The notes below the pieces were generated by a model. That model had not been told where the DNA came from. It saw only the letters and a program-made list of their open reading frames with translations, and ran no database searches. From Haliotis asinina (lineage: Eukaryota; Mollusca; Gastropoda; Lepetellida; Haliotidae), in contig NC_090290.1 of NCBI RefSeq assembly GCF_037392515.1, positions 25,379,753-25,443,752 on the forward strand: DNA of 64,000 nt, read 5' to 3'. Shown one piece after another: positions 34,780 through 51,010 of the stretch. How positions within the stretch are numbered: the first letter of the stretch is position 1; every line of letters starts with the position of its first letter. Both the position numbers and the translations under genes were made by a program.

Positions 34780-35960
34780 AAGGAAGTAGCAGTAATGCAA
34801 CAGAAGTAGCAGCAACATTAGCAGCAGTAGCAGTAGCAGTAACAGTAGCAGTAGCCGTAGCAGAGGTAGGCGTGGTGATAGTAACAGTAGTGGATGTAGA
34901 AGCAGAGTAGCTACAGTGACAATGATAGCAGTAGCAGTAGCACCACCAACAGCCGTTACGGCAGTAACTGCCACAACTGTAGCAATAGTAGCAGCAGTAG
35001 TAGTAGCACCACTAGCAGCTGTTACGGTAGTAACTGCCACAACTTTAGCAATACCAGCAACAGCAGTAGCAGCAGCACCACCAGCAGTAACTGCCACAAC
35101 TGTAGCAATACTAGCAGCAGCAGTAGCAGCAGCACCACACAGCAGTAACTGCCACAACTGTAGCAATACTAGCAGCAGCAGTAGTAGCAGCACCACCAGC
35201 AGTAACTGCCACAACTGTAGCAATACTAGCAGCAGCAGTAGTAGCAGCACCACCAGCAGTAACTGCCACAACTGTAGCAATACTAGCAGCAGCAGTAGTA
35301 GCACCACCACCAACAGTAACTGCCACAACTTTAGCAATACTAGCAGCAGCAGTAGTAGCAGCACCACCAACAGTAACTGCCACAACTGTAGCAATATGAG
35401 CAGCAGCAGTAGTAGCACCACCACCAACAGTAACTGCCACAACTGTAGCAATACTAGCAGCAGCAGTAGTAGCAGCACCACCAGCAGTAACTGCCACAAC
35501 TGTAGCAATATGAGCAGCAGCAGTAGTAGCAGCACCACCAACAGTAACTGCCACAACTGTAGCAATACTAGCAGCAGCAGTAGTAGCAGCACCACCAGCA
35601 GTAACTGCCACAACTGTAGCAATACTAGCAGCAGCAGTAGTAGCAGCACCACCAACAGTAACTGCCACAACTGTAGCAATACTAGCAGCAGCAGTAGTAG
35701 CAGCACCACCAACAGTAACTGCCACAACTTTAGCAATACTAGCAGCAGCAGTAGTAGCAGCACCACCAACAGTAACTGCCACAACTGTAGCAATATGAGC
35801 AGCAGTATTAACTGTAGAAGTAGTAGCACAGTAGCTGCGGTGACAATGACAGCAGCAGCAGTAGCACCACCAGCAGCTGTTACGGTAGTAACTGTCCCAA
35901 CTGTAGCAGTAGTAGCAGCAGTAGCAGCAGTAGCTGTAATGGCAGCAGGAGTAGTGCAGT
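34780..35960. repeat. 57-bp minisatellite built from AGC/AGT triplets
   Basis: The core unit is AACTGCCACAACTGTAGCAA + TACTAGCAGCAGCAGTAGTA + GCAGCACCACCAGCAGT, about 12 regular copies from 35093 to 35830, flanked by less regular triplet runs. Because 57 is a multiple of three, several frames on both strands stay open for 280-350 codons (one Ser/Thr/Asn/Cys-rich on plus, Ala/Val/Thr- and Leu-rich on minus). An extra base at about 35138 shifts the frame between early and later units. I take it as non-coding. Confidence 0.9.
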
Positions 35961-36309
35961 AGCACTAGGGATGTTTATAGTCACTTTACTCGCAAATTAA
36001 TGCTTCAATACTACTGATGTCCCCCTCCCTATCCCTCGTCCCTATTCACTACAGACATCTGTCACCATGAGACCCCCGAACCTAACTACACATGCATGTC
36101 ATACATATAACTGACGTACTGCCACTGGCGCTGAGGAGTTCTTGAATTGCCTGATGTCACAGCTGTGGGCTGGATGTCAGTGAATATTCAGTTGAGCAGC
36201 ACACAGCTTAACCTCGTGTCTGTAGGAAGGCATTCCTCACGTTATGATCGTTGAATATACGAACGTTGCAGCCATACTAATGTTTGAGAAGATCGTTTCT
36301 CATAGCTAG

Positions 36310-36595
36310 AACCTTCTCCGTTGTGCCCCTTCGTACCGTACACCCTTGGCCTTCTCCACTGTCCCTTTGTTCTTTGTGCCTTACACATTTGCCCTTCTCC
36401 ACTGTCCCTTTGTTCTTTGTGCCTTCCACATTTGCCCTTCTCCACTGTCCCTTTGTTCTTTGTGCCTTACACATTTGCCCTTCTGCATTATGCCCCTTTG
36501 TCAATTGTGCCTTACACATTTGTCTTTCTCCATTGTCCTTTGTACCGTATACCTCTGCCCTTCTCCGTTGTGCTCCTTTGTCGCGTGTACTGTCC
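36310..36595. repeat. 43-bp minisatellite, about six units
   Basis: CTTCTCCACTGTCCCTTTGT + TCTTTGTGCCTTACACATTTGCC recurs at 36351, 36394 and 36437 (exact 43 spacing), then with growing divergence. Open frames in three phases across it are repeat artefacts. Confidence 0.9.
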
Positions 36596-37144
36596 TTTAC
36601 CTCGTACCTGCAATGATGACAGCTTGTATGAGTACATATCATAAGCATTATAGTGATGTACTACTAATTTGTGCGTTAGAAAAGGTGAAATGAATGAGTT
36701 CAACAAAGTAATGTTGTCTGGCAGATAACTCATAGGACTCAGCAACGCCAAAGCACCTGTTGACATCGCTAATGTGCACAACGTTTTACAACAATGGTCA
36801 CTTATATAACGCCTTGGGTATTTGCAAAACAGCTGTATCCATAAGAATGAATCGGCGTCGTAGATACCGTGTCCCATCCTTCAAGAAACACATACAAAAC
36901 ATTGCATATGTAAAACCGCTAAGCCGTGACACCAGCACACTATTCATCAACCACACAGAATATATATTTAATCATATACGTTCATGTCTCAGTATAACGC
37001 GATAGTCACGATCATTTCACGATAGTTTTCAAAGGTAAATCAATGGACAATACTACTCAGTGGAAACTTCATGAAAGGGCTTTGGAAATGTTAGGGATAA
37101 ACGTATGAGGGCCGAACTTGCTATCCCGTCATGCAATGTGCTTC

Positions 37145-37277
37145 TCTCTGAACAGAGTCTGCGCATGTCAGTTGTACATCATTTCTCTCATATCAGCATC
37201 CTAGAAAGCTGTGTGAGGTCTGCGCTTCCATTGTATCAAGTTTAACTAAGTCTTCCTGGCGGTTCCATCACTTCACA
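37145..37277 (+). promoter_or_regulatory. Promoter/5' UTR of tubulin gene 3, homologous to that of gene 4 but without its TATA box
   Basis: AGAGTCTGCGCATG...TCTCTCATATCAGCATCCTAGAAAGCTGTGTGAGG aligns with GAGACTGCGCAACG...CATCTCATCCCAGCACCATAGCAAGCTGAGTGAGG of gene 4 (44904-44971). Where gene 4 has TATATATA, gene 3 has CTCTGAACAG. Confidence 0.6.
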
Positions 37278-39688
37278 ATGGTGAGTACTGCATTTTGCAA
37301 GTATAAACATATGCGCATATTTTCATGTTTCATTGTTTTATAACAAACTGTTGAAGAAACTGATTAACTTCTTCTTTTAAGAAATATATTTCAGCTTCTG
37401 TCGCTATAACATATTTGATAGGTGCACAGCTGCATCAGAGTGCAATGCTGTTTCACTTAGTTCGTAAATAAGGTGACTTTTGTTGTTCTTAGCTCTCATG
37501 ATTTAAAAGTACCCCAGTTTGTTTCCATATCGATTTTCTGTAGGTATGAATCATATTGACAACATCTGCAACACCTGTGAATATACGCCTATATAATATT
37601 GATCATGTACAAGCACATTGTAGCTGTACACATAAATGCATATTGGAGGTTGCCTGAATCATTGACAGCTTGTATGTCCAAGTCTATAGTACGATACGAT
37701 CGGAATGTCGAACACTACCACATCCTGGTTGTAACAATATATTCAGTCCGGTTTCTTTGACGTAACCTAGTGGTCACATAGATACTTTCTTTGTTGAAAC
37801 CCCTCACACCCCCCCCCCCCCCCCCCCCCCAAAGTACATCACACTGAGACACTGATTTCTCAAATTTATTTCAACAAAAGTATTTTATTCAACAACAAAA
37901 CTCAGTAAAATCAATTTCAACTGACTCTGGTTTACGTGAGTGAGTTTACACCGCTGTCAATAGTATTTGGGTCAGTTTATAGCGCACTGGCTTTGTGTGA
38001 GACCAAAGAAAGTCACGTAAGGTAATGTGCCGGGATCCGAATCAGGAAGAATTAATGGTTTGACACTATGATCATCAGATCCTACCACGGTCAAGGGAGC
38101 TCGTATATGGGTAGGGAGAATGTCCTCTAACAGTTTTACCCAGTTTTACCTGCTCGTAAAGTAGTGAGAATATGAAAAATGATAAACGTGTTTCATCTTT
38201 GATACGAAATCATGCACGAACATGCTTCTTGTTTCCAGAGGGAATGTATCTCTGTCCACGTCGGCCAGGCCGGAGTCCAGATGGGCAATGCATGCTGGGA
38301 GTTGTATTGTCTGGAGCATGGCATCCAGCCTGATGGTCAGATGAACGAGGGCGCGCCAGGCAAAACGGATGAGTCCTTCAGCACCTTCTTCAGTGAGACT
38401 GGAGCAGGGAAACATGTCCCCAGGGCCATCTTCGTCGACCTGGAACCCACTGTGGTCGGTACGTATACTCAGACCAAATTTACTGTCTTCAAGCATGAAC
38501 AGCAAGATCCATGTTTCGGTGTTGCTTAACCGTTCAAATATCACCTTTTCCCCTGCAGATGAAGTCCGTATGGGCACCTACCGCCAGCTGTTCCACCCCG
38601 AGCAGCTCATCACCGGCAAGGAAGACGCCGCCAACAACTACGCCCGTGGCCACTACACCGTAGGGAAGGAACATATCGATCAAGTTATTGAAAAGATCAG
38701 AAAAATGTCTGACCAGTGCACTGGACTGCAGGGCTTCCTCATCTTCCACAGCTTCGGTGGCGGCACCGGCTCTGGTTTCACCTCTCTCTTGATGGAGAGA
38801 CTGTCCGTCGATTACGGTAAGAAAGCCAAGCTTGAGTTCGCCGTTTATCCAGCTCCTCAGGTGTCGACCGCCGTGGTGGAACCCTACAACTCCATCCTGA
38901 CCACCCACACCACCCTGGAACACTCTGACTGCGCCTTCATGGTCGACAACGAGGCCATTTATGAAATTTGCAAAAGTAAGCTTGATATTGATCGTCCTTC
39001 CTACACCAACTTGAATCGTCTCATTGGTCAGATCGTCAGCTCCATCACTGCCTCACTCCGTTTCGAAGGTGCCCTTAACGTGGATCTGACGGAGTTCCAG
39101 ACCAACTTGGTGCCCTACCCACGTATCCACTTTCCTCTTGCTAACTATGCCCCAGTCATCTCGGCAGAGAAGGCCTTCCATGAGCAGCTGACAGTTGCAG
39201 AGGTCACAAACGCCTGTTTTGATCCTGCTAATCAGCTGGTGAAATGCGATCCCAGGAATGGAAAGTACATGGCCTGCTGCATGCTTTACCGTGGTGATGT
39301 CGTTCCCAAAGACGTAAATGTGGCAATTGCATCCATCAAGACCAAGAGAACCATTCAGTTCGTCGACTGGTGTCCCACTGGTTTCAAGGTCGGCATCAAT
39401 TATAAAGCACCAAGCATAGTTCCCGGAGGTGACCTTGCCGAGGTCAAGAGAGCTGTCTGTATGCTGGCCAATACTACAGCTATTTCCGAGGCCTGGGCTC
39501 GTCTTGACCACAAGTTCGACCTGATGTACGCCAAGCGAGCCTTCGTCCACTGGTACGTGGGTGAGGGTATGGAGGAGGGAGAGTTCTCCGAGGCCCGTGA
39601 GGACTTGGCAGCTCTGGAGAAGGACTACGAGGAGGTTGGGGTCGACTCCTTTCAAGTCGACCAGGAGGATGAGGTCGAAGAGTATTGA
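37278..39688 (+). CDS. TUBA: Alpha-tubulin gene 3, divergent, lacking the K40 acetylation site (450 aa)
   Basis: Exons: 37278-37280 (ATG, donor GTGAGT), 38239-38458 and 38559-39688; 3+220+1130 bases gives 450 residues. The second exon is three bases shorter than in the other genes because the lumenal loop [15 protein letters not shown] is replaced by [14 protein letters not shown], which leaves alanine at position 40 and the nearest lysine at 43. GGGTGSG, the catalytic glutamate ([10 protein letters not shown]) and a C-terminal EEY are kept. Other changes include [28 protein letters not shown] and [19 protein letters not shown], and the tail [14 protein letters not shown]. Introns are 958 bp and 100 bp, much shorter than in the neighbours. 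It is probably a specialised isotype; the frame is intact. Confidence 0.96.
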
Positions 39689-39775
39689 TACTGCAGATTT
39701 TGAGGCTGCAGGAACCATGTGTCAACAACAGTATACGCATGTTTCTTTTTAAGATTCTTCTTCAATTATTGTTCA

Positions 39776-39781
39776 AATAAA
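39776..39781 (+). terminator. Poly(A) signal of tubulin gene 3
   Basis: AATAAA, 88 bases after the stop codon, in an A-rich context. The 3' end is expected near 39800. Confidence 0.75.
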
Positions 39782-40509
39782 AAAGAAAAGTGAACATTAA
39801 ATACCAGTCCTATCGTTTGTATATTCAGTTGAAAATAGCAAACATGTACACTTTGGACGATCCACTCAGTTGGCCAGTGGATATTTATAATGCATAACCC
39901 GTTCATGTCTTGATACCGCTGGACATTTTGAGGATGCGTGCATGGATAACTGTTGTTTGTTATGAAAGTCTAGAGATAACCACATACCATCTTAACTGTG
40001 TGTCACACATGCCCAGGTAACGCTTGACCGTCATAGATGATGCGCCATTAGAAGCTCGAGCAAGTGATTTCTTGTTGTGAAGCGAGCTTTCTGATCCCGT
40101 TTCATTGTCTGCCTGGAATCTGTAGGAAATACACGACAATTACAGCATAGCGCACTACCACAGGCCGGTGGACGGCGGAAGACACTGCCAGGAAAAAGAC
40201 AGCATACATTTAAATGCGGCAAGAACAAAAACAAAGCAATAATAAATAATAAAAATAAGCAAGAAATAATCAAATGATGATGGGTATCAAAGTTATGTCT
40301 TGACATCAATTTCTAGTAACTTGAGAAACATTTTGATGGCCTTTGTATTTCTTTGTCCGATCCCTTTTTCAAGCGTGTTTGTTCTGAGCCAAGCGGTTTA
40401 GGAATTTGCGAGAAAATAATACTGACGTTACAAGTGACTTATTGACGGTCAAACCAGCTTTGCACAGTATGTGTCTGTATTACGCAGGGTGAGGTTAGCG
40501 GATGCTTCG

Positions 40510-40740
40510 TCCGGTGGGCAGGTACATGTTTGGTAGGGCGGGAGGGTGGGTGGATGTTTGTTAGGGTGGGTGGACAGGCAGATGTTTGGTTGGATGGATG
40601 AACACGAAATTATTTGGAAGGATGGGTTGGCAGGTGGATGTTTGGTAGGGTGGGCAGGTAGATGTTTGGTAGGGCGGGAGGGTGGGTGGATGTTTGTCAA
40701 GGTGGATCGAGAGCAGATGTTTGGTTGGGTGGATGGACAA
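40510..40740. repeat. Degenerate G-rich minisatellite (GGTGGATGTTTGGTAGGGTGGG-like)
   Basis: Irregular units of roughly 20-36 bases share GATGTTTGGTAGGG and GGTGGGTGGA. Strong G/C strand asymmetry keeps frames open on both strands without protein features. Confidence 0.75.
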
Positions 40741-41539
40741 AACCCCAAACCGAAGTTTGTACATTTGAGAGTAAACCTAACTGCTTTCTGTACAATTATT
40801 TTTTTCAATCTATCCTCAGCAACTCTAACATTGTTTATTGCATTTTGAACCAGGGTCGAGGCAGTCTGTTTGCAGGAGACCACAAAGGTCTCCTATGCGT
40901 TTTTGTCTTCCTTAAACACAAAAGTATAATAATCTTTTCCTTGCTTAAGATGGCCGCGTAGGGACATAATTCGCTATATCGAATTCATTTGCGGCCGTTA
41001 GATTGCGATAAAGCTCTAACAGGAAACGAGAAAGCTATGACACGAGACAAAGCGGCATCATTTTTTAATGTTTGGGGTTATCTGGTCCGTACTCTTCCAG
41101 GGAACATTCTTGGAAAAAGTAATTTTATGAATTTCCACCTGACGCTTTGTGCATTTATATAATGTTTGAAGTTAGGATCAAGCTCCAAAGTCCTTCGTTT
41201 TACGTACTAAATCACCGCTAAAGTTAATCAGAATTCGGATATCACCAGATGCTTGTCCCCTCCAACCCTCCAATTATGACGCCTACATACCGTGCCGTAT
41301 CGTTCAAACGCAGACTGACTACGTACGAGTCGATATTGCCACAACCAGTTCCAACTAACAATACAGGGGGGATAACTCTGCTTCAGTCTTGTTTCACCGG
41401 GTTGGGCGAGTTTGTGAAGTTACCGTAAAATGAGACACAGGGGTTCAAATAACTAAGGGGTGGGGATGGTGTGTGTGCGTGTGTGTTCATTGCGCTGTTA
41501 TAAAGATAATGACATTAACTTAAATACCCAAACAAGCAC

Positions 41540-41945
41540 CCTTTTCAGCCCCAGTACTCAAATATCATCCCCTTTTCAGTCCAAGTACCCAAACATCTCC
41601 CCTTCTCAGCACCAGTACCCAAATATCATCCCTTCTCAATCCCAGTACCGTAACATCTCCCCTTCTAAGCACCAGTACCCAAACATCTCCCCTTCTCAGC
41701 ACCAGTACCCAAATATCATCCCTTCTCAACCCCAGTACCGTAACATCTCCCCTTCTAAGCACCAGTACCCAAACATCGTCCCTTCTCAGCCCCTTCTCCG
41801 TACCCAAACATCAAGACGTCTTTGCTCCAGTACCCAAACATCACCCCTTCTCAGCCCCAGTAACTAAACATTACCCCTTCTCACTCCCCGGCCAGTACTC
41901 AAACATCGCCCTTTCTCAGCCCTAGTACCCAAATACCATCCCCTA
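41540..41945. repeat. 30-bp minisatellite (CCAGTACCCAAACATCTCCCCTTCTCAGC)
   Basis: About 13 units with alternating variants (ACCCAAACATCTCC, ACCCAAATATCATC, ACCGTAACATCTCC) form a higher-order pattern in the middle (41600-41780). The frame is open in both directions because 30 is a multiple of three. Confidence 0.85.
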
Positions 41946-42871
41946 CCTCAGTTCAGTTTCTGAGAGTGTACTCCTTGCCTTGTGAAGAACACTTACTTTT
42001 TATTATTGTCGCTTCTTACTTCCGATGCAGCCCACAGGTTTCAAATATTGCGTGAAACAAGTGATTTGCCTGTGCGTGTCAGTATGATGGGTACGATAGC
42101 CTGTTTGGACGACAATTGTACCAATTGCAATTGGATTCAGGTGGTGATCATATGTAAATAGTAGATGTGATTGTGAATTCCACATGATATCGGTATCCTC
42201 GCACCTTAGGTGTAGACAATTCAGCCACATACAAAGATGCCATGACTTAAACAAGTGTCGCCTGGGACGGTGAAAAACCCCACGTGAATTGGTGTTGCAT
42301 GCTGGAATGGAATCGTACCTACTGCAAAGTGTTTATATACTGTATATATGTTACGGTGAATGTGTCAAGTCAGTGATTTTGTAAAATTCCTGAATCACTC
42401 GATGGTTTCACAAAATCACTGAAATTCCTAGGGATTTAACAAGATCCCTGAAAATCACAACATGTTTTTACATATTTCCTGAAATGAATATAATGTATTC
42501 TCAGTGTTTGTTTTGACAATATTGCTTGTAAATATTGCATTTGTAATTAGTAAAGATGAAAACGTATCACGAACAACACGTGAAAATGAAATCTCATCCT
42601 CCACATGCACATCGGTGACGTTTGAGAAGCAGTCGTTTCAATTTGTTAATTTTTAAAAAAAACACATAATGACTATTGGCACCACGGTTAGCCTTCTCCC
42701 GTGTTCTGCAATGGCATTGAATAAAACTAACATACCATATATATGTTTCGCACGTGCCCTGAGTGTTAACGTACAGAATACGTGTCACATATGTATCTTG
42801 CACAAGTGTTTACCTAAAGATACATACATTCAAACAGATCTAGACCGTTGTACATTACATCTCCTTGTCCT

Positions 42872-42921
42872 AGCCATATTTCAGGATATATATGTATCTA
42901 TATATATTCTGAAATATGGCT
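42872..42921. repeat. 50-bp near-perfect palindrome
   Basis: AGCCATATTTCAGGATATATATG faces its inverse ATATATTCTGAAATATGGCT with a tiny loop; a second copy of the right arm (CCTGAAATATGGCTGTGTAT) follows at 42928. Confidence 0.85.
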
Positions 42922-43069
42922 GTGTATCCTGAAATATGGCTGTGTATGAGGTTTAATACCGTATCTTTATTCCTAGACCTAAGAAGGAGAAGTACTAGGT
43001 ACTTAGTATCAGGCAATATAGTACTGAGGTGATGTTATATGGGTACTTGAGCTAAGAATGTGACGTGGT

Positions 43070-43515
43070 AATACTGCGGACAGTGCGGTGTGTTGCTTCA
43101 GTTGAGAATGTGATACATCACTACAGCTGAGAAGGGGATGTGATACAACCGCTAAAAATTGGATGTGTTTCTATAACTGTAAAGGGTATGTGTTGCTACA
43201 GCTCAGAATGCGATGTGTTACTACAGTTGATAATGTGATGTGTTATTACAGCTTAGGGAAAGGGAAAGGGAAAGTGTTGCTACACTTGAGAAGGTTTCGG
43301 GCACTACAGCTGAAAAAGAGATGTGTAACTTGACCTGAGAAGGAGGTGTGTTAACACAGCTGAAAAAGTGATGTGTTACTACAGTTCAGAAAGGAATGTG
43401 CAGCTACAGTTGGTGATGTGATGTCTTACTGGGGTTGAGAAGGGTTTGGGGCATTACAGCTGAAAAAGGAATGTGCTACTACAACGGAGATGGGGGTGTG
43501 AGAGTACAGCTGAGC
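43070..43515. repeat. Degenerate minisatellite (GATGTGTTACTACAGCTGAGAAG-like)
   Basis: About 16 loosely matching units of 24-30 bases, each with a TACAGCTGA/TACAGTTGA core and a GTGATGTGTTAC piece. It is old and diverged. Confidence 0.7.
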
Positions 43516-44897
43516 AGTTAACGTGAATGAAATTAGGACTATGTTCCACATTATTGATGAGAATAACCACATTATTTTCCCTTTTCTGCAATGCAAATGT
43601 CCAGAATGAGGCATCTCTAGATTTTCCTCACTTTCAAGATCTCCATCTCACTGGAGCTATTTTAGTGTATTCTATTTATCTGTTTCTTTCAAAAATCCAT
43701 ACATTCAGAGACATTAAGCTAATGTTCAGTTATCGGCTCGGTAGTATCATTATACATGCAAAGGTACTCCATTGCAGTTCTGGGGAGAGCTCCGAGATAC
43801 TACAGGTAGCGATATATAGTACGACATACAGAAGTCCAGTCTGCAGTCAGTTGTTATCTGGCGACTAAGTAATTAGTGGTTCTAGACTAGTTCCATATAG
43901 TCAGATGGCACGAACAAAACTACAGGAGTCCATTGACGAGAACCATGCTCACATCTGGGGCGTGATGCTGATCGTCTCCTTTACATTGGGGACCAGATTA
44001 ATTACATTAGTGTTAGTATCACATGAACAGCTCATGTTTTAGTTTCGGTATCTTCCGTTTGGACTTAATTCGTACATGCGAGCATCGAAAACAGATATTA
44101 TAACTGCAGACAGTAAATCTCCAATTCATACATTTGGAAAAACTGTCGTCTAAAAAATCAAGTACAACCTGAAAAGGGCTTTCTCAAGCGCCATACGTCT
44201 CCTGTCGGTTTGGCCAGTGAACCGTAAACCGTCAAGCTAAATAACCAGCTGTGACGCGCTCAGATGGTATAATTGGGTTGGTGGCAGCACCGACTCCATT
44301 ATCGCTACCTGTTTCGTTATAAAGCGGAGCGTGACAGTGATACCCTGATCTTCAAACTATTGCTTTGCATACACCTGAGAATGAGTGTGTTTGAATTGAA
44401 CTGTTGGTCGGCCGCGTAAAGATGTAACACACATGTACACTGATTCAAATAATGTCTATTCGTACTTAGCTCGAATAGAGGTACTTGTCACATTAGGTCC
44501 CGGGATTATATACACACTTGTTGACAAAACTTGACCAGCAGATGCGGGATGCAATGTATACTGTAGCAAAAATAATTATACATTCAGAAATATATAGACG
44601 CCATTTTGAGATGTTTGATTAAATCCATTACATTGTTCATCCTTGAAGTTTATTTCACAAAATGAATGCGTAAGCAAGAGCTATGACGATGGGTTTTAAA
44701 TCAAAATGATACATAGCAATCAGTTTTATAAACAATAAATTATCATGGATAAAAGCGATTGCAATTAAAAAAAACCCCAACGATCCATTCTTATATCAAG
44801 GCCACGTGTACCGATACCTCCAGAGGACATGTGGCCACTGTCGATGAGTCTTAGGACCCATTATAATGAGGACGTATGTGCACGCACTCTCCCTCGG

Positions 44898-44905
44898 TAT
44901 ATATA
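44898..44905 (+). promoter_or_regulatory. TATA box of tubulin gene 4
   Basis: GGTATATATAGAG lies 132 bases upstream of the ATG, with a likely start site near 44930 and a 5' UTR of about 100 bases. A CACGTG E-box lies further upstream (about 44804). Confidence 0.75.
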
Positions 44906-45029
44906 GAGACTGCGCAACGCTCTCTGTCATCAGTCATCTCATCCCAGCACCATAGCAAGCTGAGTGAGGCCTCTGTTTTCACGTTTACCTTGTTTCCAGA
45001 ATTTTCAAGCATCTTTTAAACGACTCATC

Positions 45030-50089
<5,060 letters not shown>

Positions 50090-50262
50090 ACAGGACACGC
50101 CCATTTCGCATATTCCACTCGTCTGTTTTTCAGCTCAACACCATTTCCGTTCAGAAACGTTTATGTTGAAACTGTCTTTGTAATGCTACGATTGTTGTTG
50201 TTCACGTATTCGTTCATGTTGTTAAGTTTTGAATTGAAATTTTAAACTGGATAGATCTGAAA

Positions 50263-50268
50263 ATTAAA
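50263..50268 (+). terminator. Poly(A) signal of tubulin gene 4 (ATTAAA)
   Basis: ATTAAA, about 175 bases after the stop codon and followed by an A-rich run; it is the commonest variant of the signal. Confidence 0.6.
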
Positions 50269-50729
50269 AAAAAATCATGCAGGCGACATATGACTTTGTC
50301 TTGCGTTTTCCAAATCTGCTGAGAACAAAACAAAGTGCACAATTAAGGTGCTAGTTTGGAAGGGGTTGAACTGCGGCCAGGAGAAGCCATGGCTCCTTGT
50401 GAAAATTCGGGTTGTATAGGTCACAGATCTTTGACCGAGGCATGACGAGTTGCTATGGAATAGCCTTGCGGTGAAAGCGGTCTCTTGTCCCGTTTCGATA
50501 CCTCTTGGTGATGTGATTGGATCATTGCCAAAAGCAGCGAAATACATGCCCATTGGCTCTCCATCATTTGTGGCTTGAATGTTGGATCATAACATCGATA
50601 GATGAATTGTCTGGTCCAAAATATTTAAGGACCATAAAGCTGTAATATTGCTCAGTGGGGCAACTGACACGCACACAATTACAGCTCATCCATATTTGTG
50701 AGATAGCACCTTCCACACACTGCGGACCT

Positions 50730-51010
50730 CCTCCGTTGTGTAGCGGTTAGAGTGTCAGCCCGGAGAACGGAAGGTTCAGGGTCCGGTTCGATCCCCGGTC
50801 GCGTCATACAAAAGACCTTAAAATATGGTACCAGTTCCCTGACTGGTGCTAGGCATTAATTGGTAAAACAAGGATTGGTCAGCTTTGAGTTCATGTGTCA
50901 GTTTTATAGAGTGTGGTATTCATACGTAAATGTGGCATGGAATCCTGGTGAACTAGCACTATAAGCACCAGCTTAAGTCTGGGCTAGCACAAACAGACAC
51001 ACGTACGCAC
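50730..51010 (+). mobile_element. tRNA-derived SINE (SINE-C), about 280 bp
   Basis: The head has RNA polymerase III box A (TAGCGGTTAGAGTG) and box B (GGTTCGATCCC) in tRNA-like spacing. The body contains CATACAAAAGACCTTAAAATATGGTACC, AAAACAAGGATTGGTCAGC, GGCATGGAATCCTGGTGAACTAGCACTATAAGC and GGGCTAGCACAAACAGACACAC. The lack of a tRNA acceptor stem and the long body exclude a working tRNA gene. Confidence 0.85.

Larger units (their letters stand above)
33130..37160. other. Divergent intergenic region between tubulin genes 2 and 3
   Basis: Beyond the X-boxes the region holds an inverted, partial SINE-B (33782-33912), a 57-bp trinucleotide-based minisatellite (34780-35960) and a 43-bp minisatellite (36310-36595). 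I see no exon with recognisable features. Confidence 0.6.
39805..44890. other. Intergenic region between tubulin genes 3 and 4
   Basis: Three minisatellites (40510-40740, 41540-41945, 43070-43515) and a 50-bp palindrome (42872-42921), listed separately. The rest, including 43900-44890 immediately upstream of gene 4, is unique DNA with no recognised exon. Confidence 0.6.

Noticed and set aside
34771-35965. Three overlapping ORFs of 284-352 codons in the 57-bp minisatellite
   Set aside because: The openness is a by-product of triplet repeats; the frames on both strands are equally open and an extra base near 35138 shifts the phase.
36284-36693. Cys/Leu/Phe-rich ORFs over the 43-bp repeat
   Set aside because: All three plus-strand phases are open across a minisatellite, with no domain features.
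38369-38558. Upstream extension of the tubulin gene 3 frame through intron 2
   Set aside because: The frame in exon 2 is different; the 100-bp intron is defined by clear GT and TTTCCCCTGCAG sites and restores the conserved PTVVDEVR.
41460-41867. 135-codon ORF with QYPNISPSQ repeats
   Set aside because: It follows a 30-bp DNA minisatellite with a mirror ORF on the other strand; there is no promoter or exon context.
50733-50806. tRNA gene
   Set aside because: Box A and box B are present but the acceptor stem does not pair, and the sequence continues into a SINE body.
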